From Kingdonia uniflora (Eukaryota > Streptophyta > Magnoliopsida > Ranunculales > Circaeasteraceae), in the NCBI GenBank assembly GCA_014058105.1, contig JACGCM010001217.1:806001-870000 (forward strand): 64,000 bases of DNA, in the 5' to 3' direction. The notes under the pieces were generated by a model that ran no database searches, was not told the origin of the DNA, and was given only the letters and a program-made list of their open reading frames with translations. Below, in pieces: positions 1 through 11,007 of the stretch (the first letter of the stretch is position 1; each line of letters opens with the position of its first letter). Made by a program: the position numbers and the translations under genes.

Positions 1-1034
1 TTCCAACTCGACAGCATTCGAAGAACCAGTACTCCAACACCGCATAGAATCCGGTGATCGATTTCTTCACCTTCCCGGGCCTCATAACTGAGACTTCATC
101 AAACCCCCGATATAAAGCCGCCATAATAGGCGTACCCCAGTCAAAACTCGACGTACCAAGAATGTCATAGTCTGTCAAGGCTACCAGATAACCCGCCCGA
201 AGGGATGTGGTACCATTTGAGAAGAGGATATTACCCATCATATAGGCAATAAATGCCCGTACATACACGATATCCTTTTCTGAGTCGTAATGTGGAAACG
301 TGTATTCAAAGGCTCTTGCCACTTTTTAAATAGGAGAGAGTGATGTTACTGTACCTCATGTCAGAGCTTGTGATTCCCGGGAACATCTTTTCTGCTTCCT
401 CTAACTTGGAGTACCTCTCGTCGTACGGGAGTTCGCGACCCCTCTCAAAAGATATGCCCGTTAGCATGACGAAGTCTAACGGTGTGAAACCCAGTTCCCC
501 GCAAGGGAAGTGAAAGGTATGGGTGGAAGGCCACCACCGCTCCACGAGAGCATGAATGAGACTGTTATCCGAGTTTCCCCCATTAATCGAGCAAAAGTCC
601 GTAAAGCCCATATCGTCGACCAACTTCTTCAACGCCGGGTACACGACAATCCATCGGTACCACTTCAGTACCTTATCCAATGATCCCCTACACTGTAATT
701 CATCTCGGTTCTGACAAAAAAATCACATTAACACGTTAGAAGTTCATTCGGGTATTTCATTGAACACATTGCAATATACGTTAATAACACATGGAATTTA
801 CATAAAACTTACCGGTATTTCCTCCGATCCAGCAGAAATATGGACCCAGCCGTCCGGGAGGATATCTACTCGGTTCAACTCATCGTACGATGGGGTGGGA
901 TCGGTGTTATCCGTCAATTGATCCGGCCAAACATTTGTTACATCGGCGTTCCCCCTTCGTTTTACTTCCGCGTTAGAGTTACGTGTAGTTTTGGAAACAT
1001 TTTTCCTCGGTCGCGAACTAGAAGAATCCGACAT
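1..1034 (-). CDS. Plant mobile domain (MAIN/MAIL-like) protein, 3' end off the window, apparent frameshift
   Basis: Exon 1 is 1034-813 (74 codons, Ser/Arg/Lys-rich start MSDSSSSRPRKN). Its donor, read on the minus strand, is GTAAGT at 812. Intron 1 ends in a T-rich tract plus CAG at 711, and exon 2 opens in frame at 710 and reads into DKVLKWYRWIVVYPAL. The exon 2 product carries hallmarks of the plant mobile domain (PF10536): WWPSTHTFHFPCGELGFTPL, then VMLTGISF. After ITLSYLK the frame stops. The next homologous block (VARAFEYTFPHY, AYMMGNILF, YLVALTDYDI, WGTPIMAALYRG, YWFFECC) continues in the +1 frame to base 1, with the slip at the T5 run 323-327. The family occurs both as host genes (MAIN, needed for meristem and genome maintenance) and fused to transposases. 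The frameshift could be a real lesion or an assembly error. The family call is firm; intactness is not. Confidence 0.72.
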
Positions 1035-1960
1035 TTTGAAGTGATTAACTGAGGAAATGGGTTGGGTTGGGAAACTTGTGGAGTAAGGTTGGGTATGCCA
1101 AACTTAATGCCTAATGCCTAGGATATGCACTTGTAATGCCTAGGATATGCAAGCACTTGTGGAAAGTTGTTCAAATACACTTGAAAGGAAATGCCAAAAA
1201 TTAAGCCTAAAAAGACTCAGGGAGAAACAGCGCGGTTTTGAACTGCGCGGCATAAACAAAATTCAAATGCCTGACGTGTCTGATTCTTATTGGCCAAGCT
1301 TGCCGTGCGGTTTAGAGCTGCGTTGGGACTTTGATGGCTAAGATTGAAACACGTGAACTCATCTGGGACATCCATTTATGCACGCGGTTCAGAAGTGCGC
1401 TGGGGTGAATTCACATTGGGGTGGATTGGATGAATTTCAAGTGAATCCAATCCACCCTCTTAATTGTTGTGGATGCTCTAAGGTTCTTATCCAAGTGGAT
1501 GTTGCATTTCGAGTCCGGGCTATTGTGAAAAGAAAAATTATCCCTATTGCTATTAATTATATTCTTAGTTGTTGAATGCTTTGTGAGAGTAAGGGTATGC
1601 ATGAGTGGTCGTATTCTGAACCCATGCTTTTGGTAACCCCACCCCACTAAAATATAAAAAGTAGACAGAGTTTTCTCGTCACCAACCTAGAATTGGCCAA
1701 ATACCGAACCAATCGACTTGTCGCATCGAAATCCCGACACCAACGTATCACAAAAATTTCCACACTAATCGAATTGTGGGGGCTCATTCCCAAATTGGGT
1801 AAACCAACCCCACTTTCAATGGGCGAAACTTACCAAAACCATTGGAGATGCCCAAAGTCAAATAAACTGCCTAAACCCCTCTCAAACCAATGCATAGGAT
1901 AAGAAGCGAGCGAGCTACGTTCACACGTGAGTACGTCCCTCCCTTCGTCCCTACCTCTCT
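1035..1960. other. Intergenic spacer between divergent genes
   Basis: This is the head-to-head spacer between the minus-strand mobile-domain gene and the plus-strand zinc finger gene, so it probably holds both promoters. The only clear structure is a 13-bp inverted repeat (arms 1419-1431 and 1445-1457, GGGTGGATTGGAT type) with a short loop. No convincing coding frame or TATA box is seen. Confidence 0.5.
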
Positions 1961-2023
1961 AAATTAGGGTTTCATCTCTCTGCGATACTAAATTCAACTC
2001 TCTCTAAATTAGGGTTAGGGTTT
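1961..2023 (+). promoter_or_regulatory. Two telo-boxes in the leader of the zinc finger gene
   Basis: TTAGGGTTT occurs at 1964-1972, and a longer TTAGGGTTAGGGTTT at 2009-2023, each preceded by CTCTCTAAA. These are reverse telo-boxes (AAACCCTAA), often found close to the transcription start of plant translation-related and growth-related genes. The CT-rich surroundings up to the ATG at 2049 look like a 5' UTR. Regulatory function is inferred from the motif only. Confidence 0.55.
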
Positions 2024-2048
2024 CACTCTCTCGCTCTCCAAATCCGCC

Positions 2049-2381
2049 ATGACTGGAAAGGCGAAGCCAAAGAAGCACACAGCGAAGGAGATTCAAGCTA
2101 AGGTCGATGCAGCTTTGACAAACAGAGGTGGAGGCAAAGCGGGACTCGTCGATCGCTCTGGTTTAACAAAGGGAGGTCATGCTAAATATGAGTGCCCTCA
2201 CTGTAAGGTAACAGCTCCTGATGTGAAATCTATGCAGATACATCATGATTCTAAGCACCCCAAAATCCCCTTTGATGAGACTAAGATCAGTAACTTGCAC
2301 GCTGTGCTCGCCCCTGCTGAGACTTCGTCTTCGTCCTCGTCCGCCCCTCGTCCGGGTGTTCGCGGAAGTTTGAAGAAATAA
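2049..2381 (+). CDS. Small single C2H2 zinc finger protein (ZNF706/At2g23090-like)
   Basis: This is an intronless 110-aa frame from an ATG in good context (gccATGac) after a CT-rich leader with telo-boxes. The lysine-rich N-terminus (MTGKAKPKKHTAKEIQAK) leads to a glycine stretch and one zinc finger: C49-X2-C52-X12-H65-X4-H70, in CPHCKVTAPDVKSMQIHHDSKH. The block HHDSKHPKIP matches the HxxSKHPK signature of the ZNF706/SERF-like zinc finger family. The C-terminus is a Ser run followed by a basic tail. Members are small, basic, conserved proteins of poorly defined nuclear or cytoplasmic function. Size and finger spacing fit the family and nothing is broken. Expression as a housekeeping-type gene is suggested by the telo-boxes but not shown. 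Confidence 0.82.
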   Translation: MTGKAKPKKHTAKEIQAKVDAALTNRGGGKAGLVDRSGLTKGGHAKYECPHCKVTAPDVKSMQIHHDSKHPKIPFDETKISNLHAVLAPAETSSSSSSAPRPGVRGSLKK

Positions 2382-5300
2382 AACCCAAGGAGGATGATTT
2401 GAGTATCATCAAGTATGGTAATTTTTAGGGTTTGGGCTGGTTTAATTAATACCCTAAGCTTTTTAATTGTCTTTGCGTAATATCTGAGACTTTTAATAGG
2501 TTATGTAGAGAGGGGTTTGGAATTTGGTACTGATATGCTTGCAATGTCATAATCTATTGCTTTATCAAATATATAATCTTGGTATTACTATATGTGAAAG
2601 CATGGGTGAAAATGTCTTTGATTTATATGATTTATCAAGCTAAAAATTATATTTCTTACTTTATATCCTATATCTGTACTATCTATGTATGTAAGTCTTA
2701 GGTGAATATTGATTTTGAGTTTTTGTGTCTCCTATGTAGGCATCTGTTATTCATGATATGCTTAATCTTGGCTTAATAGTATCTGTTAGTTCTTTTATTT
2801 TGATCCTATTTTAGACACTATGCTGTAGCCTACCCTATTCAAGAAAATAGCTTTACTTGCTTAATTAGTTCTTATTTAAAGTGAAGTTATGAATGTATTG
2901 GCTAATTTGTAAGAACTATCTACATAGGAGCAAGTTATATTATATAATGGTGTAACTAAAATAAATTTTGTGACTATGCATCAAAGAGGAAAATGACATC
3001 ATGTAACTGCATTATCAAGTTTAAGTCAGAAAATGGCATCATGTAACTACAATATCGAATTTTGTAAGTCTCAATGGAAGGGTATCCAAAAGATGATTGT
3101 TTTGGGAACAAGGGTTTAGGGTTTGGAAAGTTGCTATTCGTGGAGTTTGTTTGTGAACAATGGCGAGTGGGGTGCTCTAGCTTAGAGAATTTTGACACAT
3201 TATATACTATTCGATTTTTATATAGTAGTGTAGTTTGTTTTCTCCCTTCTCCACTAATCTCCTTCCCATGTATGCATAAGTAAGTGGGTTCATTTTTCTG
3301 AACCCAATTCTTCTTCCTCTATTTCATCTACATATCATTTTGGCAGTTTGAAAAACATTGATCTGAATATGTCTCAACTATTAAGAGTATCTGCACTCGA
3401 CTTGCCATTTTGACTTTTAAGTCATATATAAGATGTGTTTGGCAAATTTGACAAAGCAAAAAAGTAACTTTGAAGGAAAGTGAGTGGAAGTAGAAAGATA
3501 AAAAGTTTGTTTGCTAAACATTGTTCTTTTCAGACCGAAAGTAAGAAAGTTAGTTTGCCATGTAGAGATAGTATACCTTGTAAAAAATCACAAATTGAGG
3601 GGAAGCAAACATTGCTCATGGAAAATGGTGAGGACTTTATTGGAGAGGGAAAAAATTATTCGGAGTGTGATTACGTTCCTCAACTTGAAGTTTTGCACGC
3701 TTCAATATTTGTAATTATAATAAAGGATTACAAATTGAGAAAATTGTGCTCGACGGTGGAGATGATTGTCGTAAAGTAATTGGTTATAAAAAAAACCCCA
3801 TCCCTATATCAATTTGATAAAGCTTACTGGAAAATTTATCCATTTCAAGAATAGAAGGGACACCAATACCATTTTTGACCTCACCTATGTCAAATTATAT
3901 ATACTAAGAATAACATCAAGGAACGAGCTCTTTTATCGGGAATAACATCAAGGAACAAGCTCTTTTACCGTGTTGAGCACCACAACACTAGTGTTTCGAA
4001 TTTCTCATTATGTTATGATTTTAGAGTCAAATTAAGATTTTTGTAGGGAATTTCTAATGTTGGGAAATCATAACAAGGTTGGCATTGACCGGTTTAAGGA
4101 ATTTGGATCTTGATGTTTGTCGATAATGATGGAAGAAGGAAATATGCTTTAGAGTATTGATGGCAGTTGTGGCTTGCGAGGAAGTGGTTTGGTACCTTTG
4201 GGCTTCTATGAAGAAATGTTTAAGAGAGCAAGCTAATGTTTGTTGTGCGGGAGAGATGGAGACTCGTACGAATAGGTCGGGGGGGGGGGGGGGGGGGGGG
4301 GGGAGAGAGAGAGGGAGACTCGTATGACCCGGTGTCCAAAGCACTTTCTCAAAAAGTTGAAAGTAAAGAAAATGAGCTTTCTCACAAAGTAACATTGTCT
4401 TTACAAAGTAATTTTATTGTGTATTACCAAACGCGTCTTCGGGCTTTTTGACTACGCAAAGCATAAAAAATAGCTTTATACTTCGCATCCAAACACAGTC
4501 AGAGAGCTAAAACGTAAAATTGGAGCTAAAATGTAAAATAAGAACTACATCCGACTTACCAATTAAGAGCTAAAATGGTTATAGCCAAATTTGGCGACCT
4601 ATATCACTTGCCAAAAACTCCTACATGGCTTTCCTCCTACGTCAAGTGACGTGGATGAAGTATTTTCACTTTGGAGGGAAGTATGGCATGACAGTTTTGA
4701 AAATATATTTTTGGAGATTCGAATGCAGCCGCAAGGATTATTTGGCTTTTAAAGAGTGTTTAGTTTGACTTTGGCCACAAAATTTTGATTAAACGAATGT
4801 ACATGCTTTAAGGTAATAGAGGTATGATTGAAAACTAGTGCGAGAATGGTGTTGCCATAGGCCACTGGAGTGTGGGGGTTTGATAGTGGTTGTGCTTTGG
4901 TTTAAAGTTTAGGATTCTCGTTCTCAGTGATTCAGGCCTATGACTGATGGCGTTTCCAACCTCCTTTCACATGTTTGTTAGTCTTAGTTTCTGTTGCATT
5001 AAGATATGAAGGAATAGTACAATCCAGGTCATGAGTTTACCTAGGTAGCTTCATAGCACAAAGGAAAGATGGTCATTTTACATTTGAAACCTACTGGAAT
5101 GAAAATTTGGCAAGGACACCAGGAATTAGACCTCCTATCTTGTGAACAAGAACACTCTGACGTGGTGTTTGGAATTGGCTGAAGTTGTTGAATAGGGGGA
5201 TCTATGACTGGAGCCTTTGGTAGATAAGCAAAGAGGATATTAGTTCAATGTTCTGAGTGACTGTTTAAAGAGTCTCATTTTTGTATACTCATGAAAGGGT

Positions 5301-8300
5301 GGGTGATGGCCCTTTGACTTTTTACTGATGTTGGAAGCCTGTTTTCATGTCGGTTCAAGCATCTTTTGTGTGGTTTTACTGTGTCTGGTATGTGTTTGAG
5401 CCTTGTTCTTCTTCGGCTGTGTATTAGTCCTTTAGCTCTAATATTTGGAGTGCGAGGCTTGTATATCTAGATCTAGTTGTTAGCATCAGTTGTAGACGTG
5501 GTCTTTAATGCTTGATGTTTGTGATTGGGTTAGTCTTGTGGTAAGAAGATATATGCTTTCTTTTATGCTTCTGGGTGGAAATATAGTTAGTAATGGTGGT
5601 GGAGCAGAAAGCACAAGTCTCTTTATCTGATGTGAAAGAGTTATATCTTAATTGGAGCAATTGGAGCAAGGTCTATTGAGCTTTATGTTATTGTCATGAT
5701 GTTAAGTCTAAATCAAAATATTTTTGGATCTATGAGAGAACATCATCATTCAACAATATAGACAATATTTATTATCTAGGAACCGAAGTAACACCCCCTT
5801 ATGTATTAAAGTGATTAGCTTTATTTTATCCTTAATATGTTTAGTCCAAATCATGTCTTAAAGTGACTGCTTTATGCTATTTTTATGATGTTAAATTTGA
5901 TGCAAACTCCCTGCTTATTGTTTAACTTCTCCACTAGCCTTCACCGTTTGGCATTTTGGTTTGTGGAATTTCTGGATATATAATGAAAGAGTAGAGAACT
6001 GTGGGAGAGGGTATTTATTGGAGAGGATAGGCATTATAGGGGCAAGTAGTGCATCTTTTGAGGATCTGACATTTGGGACTTCAACATCAATGTGATTTTT
6101 TTTGTAATTTTCTCATTAGAACTGGGGATGATAAATGAGAGTTAAGTTTGGTGGATATTTGAAAATATTACGTGGCCTCAATTTTGGAATGCGGTGAATG
6201 CTAAGTTATGACAGGTGTGTAAGTAGTTGGTGTTGGCAAATAATTTTACTTGGTTTTAGCGGGCTCTTACTTACAACCTTTATTGTTATGAATCGCAAGT
6301 TAAGGATGACTTGGTAAATGAACCATTTACTTATATTTAAAGAGTCCTTTCTGAAATTGATTGGTAGATGATTTGGTTTTCGTTGGTCATTTTTGTAGGT
6401 AAATCAATTGACTTTATGTGGTAGCCGGTCTTATCTGTATGTCATTTGTGGATGACATGGTGTTTGCCGATAATACTAGATATTGTTTATTAGCCACGCT
6501 TGCAAAAATTATCGGTATTTCTTATTCTCTTAAGAGTCCATCTCTTTTCTTTTAGGAATGTGGTTAGAGCTGAAGGAATTATTTTGGAAGATAGGAATAA
6601 CAGGCCTCCCATGATATTGGTCCTAGTGCCTTTCAGGATGTCTATGATGCTTGTTTAGTGATTATGTTTTGTGCAGGCTCCAATCTGCCTCTCTGACTCT
6701 TTTTTTTATGATCTTTTTTTGTCCCATTTCCCGTTTGCTTCCTGCCATTTTTTTTTTTTTTTTACTGAAAGCAGTTCTTACTTCTTACTAAATAGAGGCT
6801 AAAGCTGTGGTTAATATAATTACAGTAGTGCATTATAACTTGGGGACTTAAGTTGAGCTGTTTGGATTTGCTTTTGCTTATTGTATTGCTTCAAAATGTT
6901 TTCTTTGCCTCCCATTTCCTTAGTAAGAGAGATTGTGTATATTTCTGGGTTTGGATACAAGTATTCAGAAAAGATATTGCTTCATGCTGAAGGTAATAGT
7001 GCCGTGAAGCTTGTCTTTTTTTTTCTTCTGTAAACATTTAGTCTTTAGAATAACCACAAGTCTAAAGACTCTGAACGCATGAGCATAATTTGATCTTTTA
7101 CCGATACTAATGAATTTTGTTCCCAGTTCTAATATATTTTAGTGGCTTCACCGGGAATGAAGGTCAATCAGGTTGGAAGGTTCAATCAAACTCTATCTAG
7201 AGGTCGATTCTTCCCGGTGATTTGTATATGATAAAGATAAGACCAAACTTGAAGATGATAGATACATTGAATGAATAGTATAGAATAACATGTATTGTTA
7301 GGTTGCTTGTCCTGAGGAGATAGATATCCTTTGAGTTGGGTCAGCATAAAATATATAGTGTTGTCTGCAGTTGTAGATAAGCATATCTATATCTTGAAAC
7401 ACAAGTCTCCTTCTCACCTTAACCATTATTTTAGTTGACGCATTTTGTAGATATTACAGATATTACAGGGCCGACCCTTTAAGGTCAGCTGATTTGGCAG
7501 CCTACGTGGGGCCACATTTAATCTTTTTTCTGACTTCTTCAACTTTATTTATTATAGCTTACATCACCTACAGTCCTACACAAATTTTTGATTTGCTAAA
7601 TATTGTTCTTTAAGATTCTCAAAATAATTATGTAAATATTGTTAAACACCAAATTCTAATGATATCACAAGGCCACTCCTTCTCCCTCAGTCTCTCTTTA
7701 CATTATTTATTCTCTTCATTAAATTTAGAGGTCATAAGATAAAAGTTTGAGGATTTTTTTTTTCTTTTATGGAAACAAGTTTGAGGATTTCTTTTATCGA
7801 ATGCAATGGAGTGTACAACATCAAAAACAATCTCCGGAGATCGGAACTTCGATTGGGGATGGTTTACGTAACAATGGTTTCTAAAAGAGAGTCTACATTG
7901 TTCTCGAGTGATAAAAATTACAATTTAAAAGACCTAAACTGAAAATTAGATTTGGGATTTCCAGATTTAATTCTTAGGGTCCGTTTGAATGGACTAGACA
8001 TTTAGAATATCCTAAATCTCTCAATGTTTGATTGCACATGCTAATATTTTTGAGATATCTAGTATTGCCTTAAAAAAGAAAAGTTTAGAAAAGTTTGAAT
8101 ATTCTCTTTCCCCTCGATTTCCTAGACTATTTTTGTTTAGAAGGTAGGCTCGGATTGAACAGAAAAGAAAAAAGAAAAAAGCTAAATGGCAAACCAACTA
8201 AGCTAATTTATAAAAGTCACTGTCTCCTCTCACTAGTCCTGCACTTTGTAGGAAAATGGTGCTTTTACGGCATGGATTGATTAAATTTTATTTTGATGTT

Positions 8301-8319
8301 AGTTGTTTTTCATTCGATA
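2382..8319. other. Long intergenic region with no supported gene
   Basis: The first few hundred bases are probably 3' UTR of the zinc finger gene. The rest is AT-rich with short frames only. A frame at 3480-3779 has no recognisable motif. Around 3383 there is one lone end resembling the terminal repeat of the MITE at 33365. Homopolymer tracts occur (T16 near 6750, G25 at 4279). I found no complete transposon or RNA gene here. Confidence 0.5.
4258..4327. repeat. G25 homopolymer and (GA)n between two copies of a 14-bp repeat
   Basis: GGAGACTCGTACGA (4258-4271) and GGAGACTCGTATGA (4314-4327) flank a run of 25 G (4279-4303) followed by GAGAGAGAGA. The layout suggests a local duplication around an expanded G/GA tract. 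Such a G run can form G-quadruplexes, and its exact length is hard to assemble. Confidence 0.85.
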
Positions 8320-8328
8320 TTAATAAAT
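8320..8328. repeat. Left 9-bp target site duplication TTAATAAAT
   Basis: TTAATAAAT directly abuts the left end of the foldback element and is repeated perfectly at 9996-10004 on its right side. Nine bases is the hallmark size for Mutator-like transposase. Confidence 0.92.
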
Positions 8329-9995
8329 GGGGGAGGATTCGGGACCCTAAGGGAATTGACCCTAAAGAGACCCTAAACCAGAGCCACACATCCATATCAG
8401 ATGAGTGGATGACAAAAATCTGTCTTTTTTATATTAGAGAATGAGGTGGATTCTAGATGACTAGGTGGATATTAGAGAATGACGTGGATGACTCTTAAAG
8501 AATGAGGTGGCTCTTACATGTGCTTCTCTTGTTTGAATTTGTAATCCCCTACACCTTCTCCCAAAATGGAAAGCCTATCCCTGCCTGAATCTCTCTCTCT
8601 CTCTCACTATTTGCTGTGTGTCTCTCTCTCTCATGAATTTTTTTTCTCGAATCGACGACAAAGAGAATGAAGAGATTGCAGTGTGAGAGAGAGCACGACA
8701 GGTGGATGGAGTTCGAATCTTGTTGAGGACGAGAGTGATAATTTTGGGGGTGAAAGGAGTTGCGAATTAGAGCAACCACCTTAGGGGGTGGAAGGAGCTA
8801 CGAATTGGAGCAACCACCTTCGAGTATATACAACCATATCCGTTTGGAGCAACCACCTTGGTAATTGTCTGCCCCTTGTTTATGCTTAGGGTTTGTTTCC
8901 CCATTGCATTTGTTTGTTGGAGGGTTGATTTGTTGTGGTTAGGGTTTGTGTACTTTCTGTTATATGAGCTTGTTTGGAGGAGTAATTTACCCTAAATCCT
9001 TGTTTATTGAAAGGGATAGTTAGAGTTGACCTAATGTTGGAATATATGCTATTTTCATAGAAGGATTTGTGTTTGTTTTATGCCATTCCCGCGTAAGTTG
9101 TTCGCACCTTTTTTTGAATTGTTTGGAGGAGTAATTTACCCAAATGGTTGTTTGTTTATGGTTTTGGGAATGGGAATTGCTAAGTACTTATTTTTTGTGG
9201 GTTCTTTGTGTTTGTTTAAGTCTTTTTTTGAATTTACCCAAAATAATTCAAAAAAAGGTGCGAACAACTTACGCGGGAATGGCATAAAACAAGCACAAAT
9301 CCTTCTATGAAAATAGCCTATATTCCAACATTAGGTCAACTCTAACTATCCCTTTCAACACACAAGGATTTTAGGTAAATTACTCCTCCAAACAAGCTCA
9401 TATAACAGAAAGTACACAAACCCTAACCACAACAAATCTGTCCTCCAACAAACAAATACAATGGGGAAACAAACCCTAAGCATAAACAAGGGGCAGGCAA
9501 TTACCAAGGTGGTTGCTCCAAACGGATATGGCCGTATATACCCGAAGGTGGTTGCTCCAATTCGCAGCTCCTTCCACCCCCAAAATTCTCACTCTCGTCC
9601 TCAACAAGATTCGAACTCCGTCCACCTGTCGCGCTCTCTCACACACTACAATCTCTTCGTTCTCTTTGTCGTCGATTCGAGATTTTTTTTTCAGGAGAGA
9701 GAGACACACACACAGATCAGAGAGTGTGGGAGAGAGAGAGAAAGTTTGTCAAACATGGATGGGCTTTCTATTTTGGGGGAATGTCTAGGGGATTACAAAT
9801 TCAAATAAGAGAGGCACGTCATTCTTTAAGAGTCATCCACCTCATTCTCGAATATTCACCTAGTCATCTAGAATCCACCTCATTCTCTAATATAAAAAAG
9901 GCATATTTTTGTCATCCACTCATCTAATATGGATGTGTGGCTCTGGTGTAAGGTCTCCCTAGGGTCAATTCCCTTAGGGTCCCGAATCCTCTCCC
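8329..9995. mobile_element. Non-autonomous foldback Mutator-like element (MULE), 1667 bp
   Basis: The left arm (about 8329-9121) and right arm (about 9243-9995) are near-complete reverse complements, separated by a loop of about 120 bp. The termini are GGGGGAGGATTCGGGACC on the left and GGTCCCGAATCCTCTCCC on the right, and a perfect 9-bp duplication TTAATAAAT flanks the element. The arms contain CT microsatellite and GA-rich tracts but no transposase. The left arm has a short extra duplication (GGTGGAAGGAGCTACGAATT region) absent from the right. Reading frames inside, such as 8549-8779 minus and 9461-9808 plus, are mirror images of each other because of the palindrome and are not genes. It would need transposase from an autonomous MULE elsewhere. 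Long-TIR MULEs of this kind are known in plants. Confidence 0.9.
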
Positions 9996-10004
9996 TTAAT
10001 AAAT
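9996..10004. repeat. Right 9-bp target site duplication TTAATAAAT
   Basis: Perfect copy of the left duplication at 8320-8328, immediately after the right terminus CTCCC. Confidence 0.92.
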
Positions 10005-10408
10005 AACTATGATTATGTTTTTGTTACATAGTTTATGCATTAAGAAGAAAATTAAATAAAATGAAGATAACTTAAAATCATTATTTAAAATATATGTAAT
10101 GCCAAACACGATTTTTCAGGATATCATTTCTAATATACTATATGGCTATATGCCAAACAAAAAAACATGATTTTTCGGGATATCATTTATAATATACTAT
10201 ATGCCAAACAAAAAATATGTATCTGAGCTATCTCGGATATTAGGATATCCCTTATATATAATATTTAAGATATTTTTTTTAACAAACAGAACATTAGTAT
10301 TTGGATCTTGTTGTTGCATAACATAAAGACTAACCAGAGAGAGAGAAAAAGAGGAAATAAACACTAGAGCGAAGAGTTAATTTGTACGCCAACTAAGCAT
10401 TACATAAA
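10005..10408. repeat. AT-rich spacer with a degenerate tandem repeat
   Basis: Between the MULE and the Copia element, a unit of roughly 50-58 bp containing ATGCCAAACA and GATATCATTT is repeated about twice plus a partial copy (10099-10212). The end near 10298 (AACAAACAGAACATTA) and the GGGTCCGTTTG near 7979 resemble hAT-type MITE termini, so the MULE may have jumped into such an element. That reading is tentative because no 8-bp duplication could be matched. Confidence 0.4.
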
Positions 10409-10413
10409 ACAAC

Positions 10414-10724
10414 TGTTGATGCTTTATTTTCTATTCGAACAGACTTTGGGTCTATTCGAACAGAGCACCCAGAATGTTGTTTCTTCGACTATAAAATGAT
10501 TTTTGTTCGAATCAAATTGGGTCTGTTCGAACAGACATTGGTAAAACTCAATTTAGAGATCTTGTTGGAACCCTTAACTCGAGATTTGAGCGATTGTAAA
10601 TAGTTCTCCAACTATATAAGGGGACTTAGGTTCTTTTAGAGCTAACCTTTGATGATATCAATTTGAGAGGAAATCTTTGAGAAAACCTCTAATTGCTTTG
10701 AGTGATTATAATCTTGGATCTTGA

Positions 10725-10780
<56 letters not shown>

Positions 10781-10899
10781 ACGGTGGACGTAGGCAATTG
10801 CTGAACCACCTTAAACTTTGTGTGTGTGTTTGTTATTGTGTATTGCTCTGATACCACAAATTGAGTTAGAGTTTTGGTTTCCGCGGTTGTGACTCAACA
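10414..10899 (+). repeat. 5' LTR of the Copia element (486 bp)
   Basis: It begins TGTTGATGC and ends GACTCAACA, with the TGTTGA/TCAACA inverted ends. U3 contains four TTCGAA palindromes (10434, 10455, 10506, 10526), one inside the 14-bp palindrome TCTGTTCGAACAGA. A TATA-like CTATATAAGGGG lies near 10611. A (TC)n tract of about 23 units lies at 10731-10777; the 3' LTR has only a short CT stretch at that place. Confidence 0.9.
10731..10777. repeat. (TC)n microsatellite inside the 5' LTR
   Basis: About 23 TC units, compared with a few interrupted units at the equivalent position of the 3' LTR (about 15480-15495). Because LTRs are identical at insertion, the difference arose afterwards by slippage. 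Confidence 0.9.
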
Positions 10900-10900
10900 A

Positions 10901-10913
10901 TTGGTGTCAGGGC
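10901..10913 (+). other. Primer-binding site of the Copia element
   Basis: TTGGTGTCAGGGC starts one base after the 5' LTR. It differs by two transitions from the common plant Copia site TTGGTATCAGAGC, which pairs with the 3' end of initiator tRNA-Met. Confidence 0.75.
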
Positions 10914-11007
10914 GAAGTTGGTTCCTCGGTAGTACACGAATTTGAGGTAATTTAAGGTTTTTTAATTTAGTTTTGGATTTGGTTAGTTCATAAAAATTGG
11001 GAGAAAT

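Noticed and set aside
4054..4451. Frames with poly-Pro or poly-Gly across the G25 run
   Set aside because: They arise from homopolymer translation only.
6430..6490. MSFVDDMVFADN, resembling an RT catalytic motif
   Set aside because: No other RT block is found around it in any frame; probably chance or too decayed to support.
9461..9808. Plus-strand frame of 115 aa
   Set aside because: It lies in the right arm of the foldback MULE and mirrors the minus-strand frame at 8549-8779.
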